Shown here: one piece after another, positions 61,938 to 64,000 of the stretch
How positions within the stretch are numbered: position 1 is the stretch's first letter
Layout: every line of letters begins with the position of its first letter
DNA from: QWQI01 sp964608915
GTDB taxonomy: Bacteria; Planctomycetota; Planctomycetia; Isosphaerales; Isosphaeraceae
Reading direction: 5' to 3'
Assembly: GCA_964608915.1 (NCBI GenBank)
Contig: CAZSQA010000008.1
Coordinates: forward strand, 127,186-191,185
Length of the DNA stretch: 64,000 nt
Program-made: the position numbers and the translations under genes
Notes under the pieces: generated by a model
The model's database searches: none
What the model saw: only the letters and a program-made list of their open reading frames with translations
Told to the model about the DNA's origin: nothing

Positions 61938-63557
61938 ATGGCTGAACTTCATCATGAATGCGGTATTGCCGCAGCCTATCTGAGATCGCCGGAAGATTCC
62001 GTTTCTCCCGCTCCTCTCGGGCTCAAATCCCCCGATGATGTCGCCCGTCTGATTCCCCGGATGCTGCTGGATATGCAGAACCGTGGACAGTTGGCCGCCG
62101 GTATGTCGAGCTTCAATGCCGACCGATCTTCGATCCTTTCGACACATAAGGATCTTGGCACTGTCGCCGAGGCGTTCCGGCTGAACGCGAAGCCGGAATT
62201 CGAATCACTGATGCGCCACCTCGGCGGGCCGGGCGCGATCGGGCACGTGAGATACGCGACCTGCGGAACCGATGACCGCGAAGCTGCACAGCCGTTCGAA
62301 CGGGACCATGGCCGCAAGTTCAAATGGTTCTCATTCGCATTCAATGGTCAGTTGACGAATTACCCGCAACTGAAAAAGGCGATGCTGGCGGACGGCGATT
62401 ACCACCTGAAACGGGATCTCGATACGGAAATCATTCTGCATTCCATCAGCCATGAATTGCAGCATTCCGAGCCTCCGATCGACTGGGTTCAAGTTTTTCG
62501 GAATCTGGCCAAGAAATTCGATGGCGCGTACAACGTCGTTCTTTTGACGGCATCAGGCGAGATGATCGTCGCTCGAGACCCGCTCGGCATTCGTCCCCTC
62601 TGCGTCGCTGAAGAAGGGCCTCTTTTCGCTGCCGCCAGCGAAAGCGTTCCGCTCGCGAACCTCGGTTTTCACCGGATCCGGTCGCTTGAGCCAGGGCAGA
62701 TGGTGATCGTCACTCCGAATTCGATTCGCTACGAACGCTTCGCCGAATCGAACAAGCACGCTCATTGCTTCTTCGAATGGATTTATTTCGCGAACGTCGC
62801 CAGTACGCTCGACGAACGATCGGTTTACATGAGCAGGGCCATGCTGGGTCGCGAACTGGCCAGGCTCGAAGATGTCACGCTCGATGCGGACACGATCGTG
62901 GTTCCGGTACCGGATACGGCCAAGGCCGCAGCCGACGCAATGGCCTATTCTCTGGGTGTGCCATCGGTCGAGGGGCTGATGCGGAACCGGTATCTTGGCC
63001 GAACGTTCATCGAAGGAACGGCGGACCGGGCTTCCAAGGCCCGTCTGAAATACACGCCACTGCCGGACGTCCTTTCCGGCAAGCGGGTCCTGCTCGTCGA
63101 AGACTCGATCGTCCGTTCGACGACCATGCGTGCCCTGGTGCATGAAATTCGTAACCGCGGAGGGGCGAGGGAGATCCATCTGCGCATCGCCTGCCCGCCG
63201 ATCATCGCTCCGTGTTATTACGGTATCGATATGTCGCGAAGGTCGGAACTTTTCGCGACCAGATTTCTGGAAACTTCATACGAAGACATCACGGCCGAAG
63301 CTCAGGCCGAAATGGCGGCCGATCTTGGCGCGGATTCATTGCGATATCTCCCGGTCGACGCGCTGGCCAGGTCGGTCGGCCTCCCCCCCGAGCGTCTCTG
63401 CCAAGCGTGCGTCACAGGCGAATACCCGACGAGTGCCGGACAGGAACTCTATCAACTCGATCTCTCCGAATCTCCCCCTCGCCGCGAAGCCGTGGTCGGA
63501 AGCGTGGCAGGCACTTTCGGCGAATCGTCGCTCGGTAAACGCGCGTACGAGTCGTAA
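61938..63557 (+). CDS. purF: Amidophosphoribosyltransferase
   Basis: A 539-residue enzyme that starts purine synthesis by making phosphoribosylamine from PRPP and glutamine. The glutaminase nucleophile is probably Cys8 (HHECGIAAAY), exposed after removal of a seven-residue propeptide. The glutaminase domain has RYATCG and FNGQLTNYPQL, and the PRPP motif is VLLVEDSIVRSTTM. Cysteines in ACPPIIAPCYYGID and LCQACVTGEYPT match the [4Fe-4S]-type enzymes, as in Bacillus PurF. No other pur gene is adjacent. A hairpin covers its ribosome binding site. Confidence 0.96.
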   Translation: MAELHHECGIAAAYLRSPEDSVSPAPLGLKSPDDVARLIPRMLLDMQNRGQLAAGMSSFNADRSSILSTHKDLGTVAEAFRLNAKPEFESLMRHLGGPGAIGHVRYATCGTDDREAAQPFERDHGRKFKWFSFAFNGQLTNYPQLKKAMLADGDYHLKRDLDTEIILHSISHELQHSEPPIDWVQVFRNLAKKFDGAYNVVLLTASGEMIVARDPLGIRPLCVAEEGPLFAAASESVPLANLGFHRIRSLEPGQMVIVTPNSIRYERFAESNKHAHCFFEWIYFANVASTLDERSVYMSRAMLGRELARLEDVTLDADTIVVPVPDTAKAAADAMAYSLGVPSVEGLMRNRYLGRTFIEGTADRASKARLKYTPLPDVLSGKRVLLVEDSIVRSTTMRALVHEIRNRGGAREIHLRIACPPIIAPCYYGIDMSRRSELFATRFLETSYEDITAEAQAEMAADLGADSLRYLPVDALARSVGLPPERLCQACVTGEYPTSAGQELYQLDLSESPPRREAVVGSVAGTFGESSLGKRAYES

Positions 63558-64000
63558 TTCTCGGCTCCTTCGCGAACTCGCGTCGTCGTTCGATTCACCA
63601 ACGGCGATATGGGCGAAAATGACATCGTGCTTTTGTCTCACGACCAGCTCGGCGTCATTTTCTCTCCCAGATGCCGGTGGAGATCTCGCCAACGCACACC
63701 TGAGCGACGTCATCGTTTTTATGTTCGAGCCCGTCAGCTTCTGAACTTTCGCCGCAAGTTCTGCGGCCTTCGATCGCTCCTGTGCTCGTTCGCTAGATTC
63801 ACCGTCGATATCCGACAGGTTTTCCATCGTGTCGTCGGCAGCATGGACTTTCGAGCTCTTTTCCTTCCTGCAGACGTCATCACTGGTTCTCGCGCCGCGC
63901 TCAGGTGTCGATCGTATCCATGACGAAAGCCGAAGGCTCGATCATTAGAGCGGTTCACTCGTGCTTGTAGTGGTATCCGCAACTTCGGAACCAGCCAAAG
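63558..64000. other. Right-end region, no confident gene
   Basis: The last 443 bases. A minus-strand frame beginning at 63827 (MENLSDIDGESSERAQERSK, then AAELAAKVQKL) starts plausibly, but it runs on antisense into the end of purF to 63336 and loses resemblance to a protein. A short unknown gene, a frameshifted fragment or noncoding DNA are all possible. Confidence 0.4.

Noticed and set aside
63336..63827. 163-codon minus-strand frame after purF
   Set aside because: Half of it is antisense to purF; the first 35 residues look protein-like but the rest does not.

Overview
The window reads as chromosomal DNA of a planctomycete (phylum Planctomycetota). The main evidence is the protein families: a PSCyt1/DUF1549/DUF1553 cytochrome protein followed directly by a DUF1501 protein, a second DUF1501 protein, a DUF1559 pseudopilin, PEP-CTERM proteins, FG-GAP/VCBS secreted proteins and a Gfo/Idh/MocA oxidoreductase with an export signal. 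The DNA is moderately GC-rich and even in composition. I see no insertion sequence, prophage, integrase or CRISPR array. Genes are tightly packed on both strands.

Layout. 0-8.8 kb: a LacD-type aldolase, a YbjN-like protein, a DUF486 membrane protein, an orphan Tat-exported solute-binding protein, a secreted alpha/beta hydrolase, hemB with a GT4 glycosyltransferase, and a two-gene unit of an esterase and a degenerate receiver protein. 8.9-11.2 kb: a promoter, a complete cobalamin riboswitch, a DUF1559 pseudopilin and a DUF4465 PEP-CTERM protein. I infer a vitamin B12-controlled surface module, and it is one of the two most interesting parts of the window. 11.4-17.3 kb: a 13-repeat FG-GAP protein, a GT4 glycosyltransferase, TerC and a DUF454 fusion protein. 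17.4-26.3 kb: a Gfo/Idh/MocA oxidoreductase, a prolyl oligopeptidase and the PSD1/DUF1501 pair. 26.3-30.0 kb: a four-gene overlapping operon (NIPSNAP, serine/threonine dehydratase, PhzF, MATE). 30.3-38.5 kb: a [2Fe-2S] ferredoxin, a GH2 glycosidase, a DMT exporter, an M48 CAAX protease and an MMPL transporter. 38.5-47.6 kb: housekeeping genes, namely an EF-P-like protein of the YeiP/EfpL type, RNase III, an unknown polytopic membrane protein, the fatty-acid cluster plsX-fabD-fabG-acpP-fabF, and a MoeB/ThiF-rhodanese protein. 47.6-52 kb: tRNA-Glu(UUC) with its own promoter and terminator, a dicarboxylate symporter, a histone-deacetylase-like hydrolase and a GT39-like glycosyltransferase. 52-64 kb: a secreted chorismate mutase, a second FG-GAP protein, a winged-helix protein, thrS, a PEP-CTERM trypsin-like protease, an alpha/beta hydrolase, a second DUF1501 protein and purF.

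The second highlight is a cluster of four parS-type ParB sites (core GTTYCACGTGAAAC) within 4.3 kb at 47.58-51.84 kb. One is intergenic and three lie inside genes. This suggests the window is in the origin-proximal, centromere-like part of the chromosome.

Starts were chosen from Shine-Dalgarno sequences, signal peptides, family N-termini and overlaps with neighbouring genes. Promoters are pattern matches to sigma-70-type -35/-10 hexamers and have not been tested.
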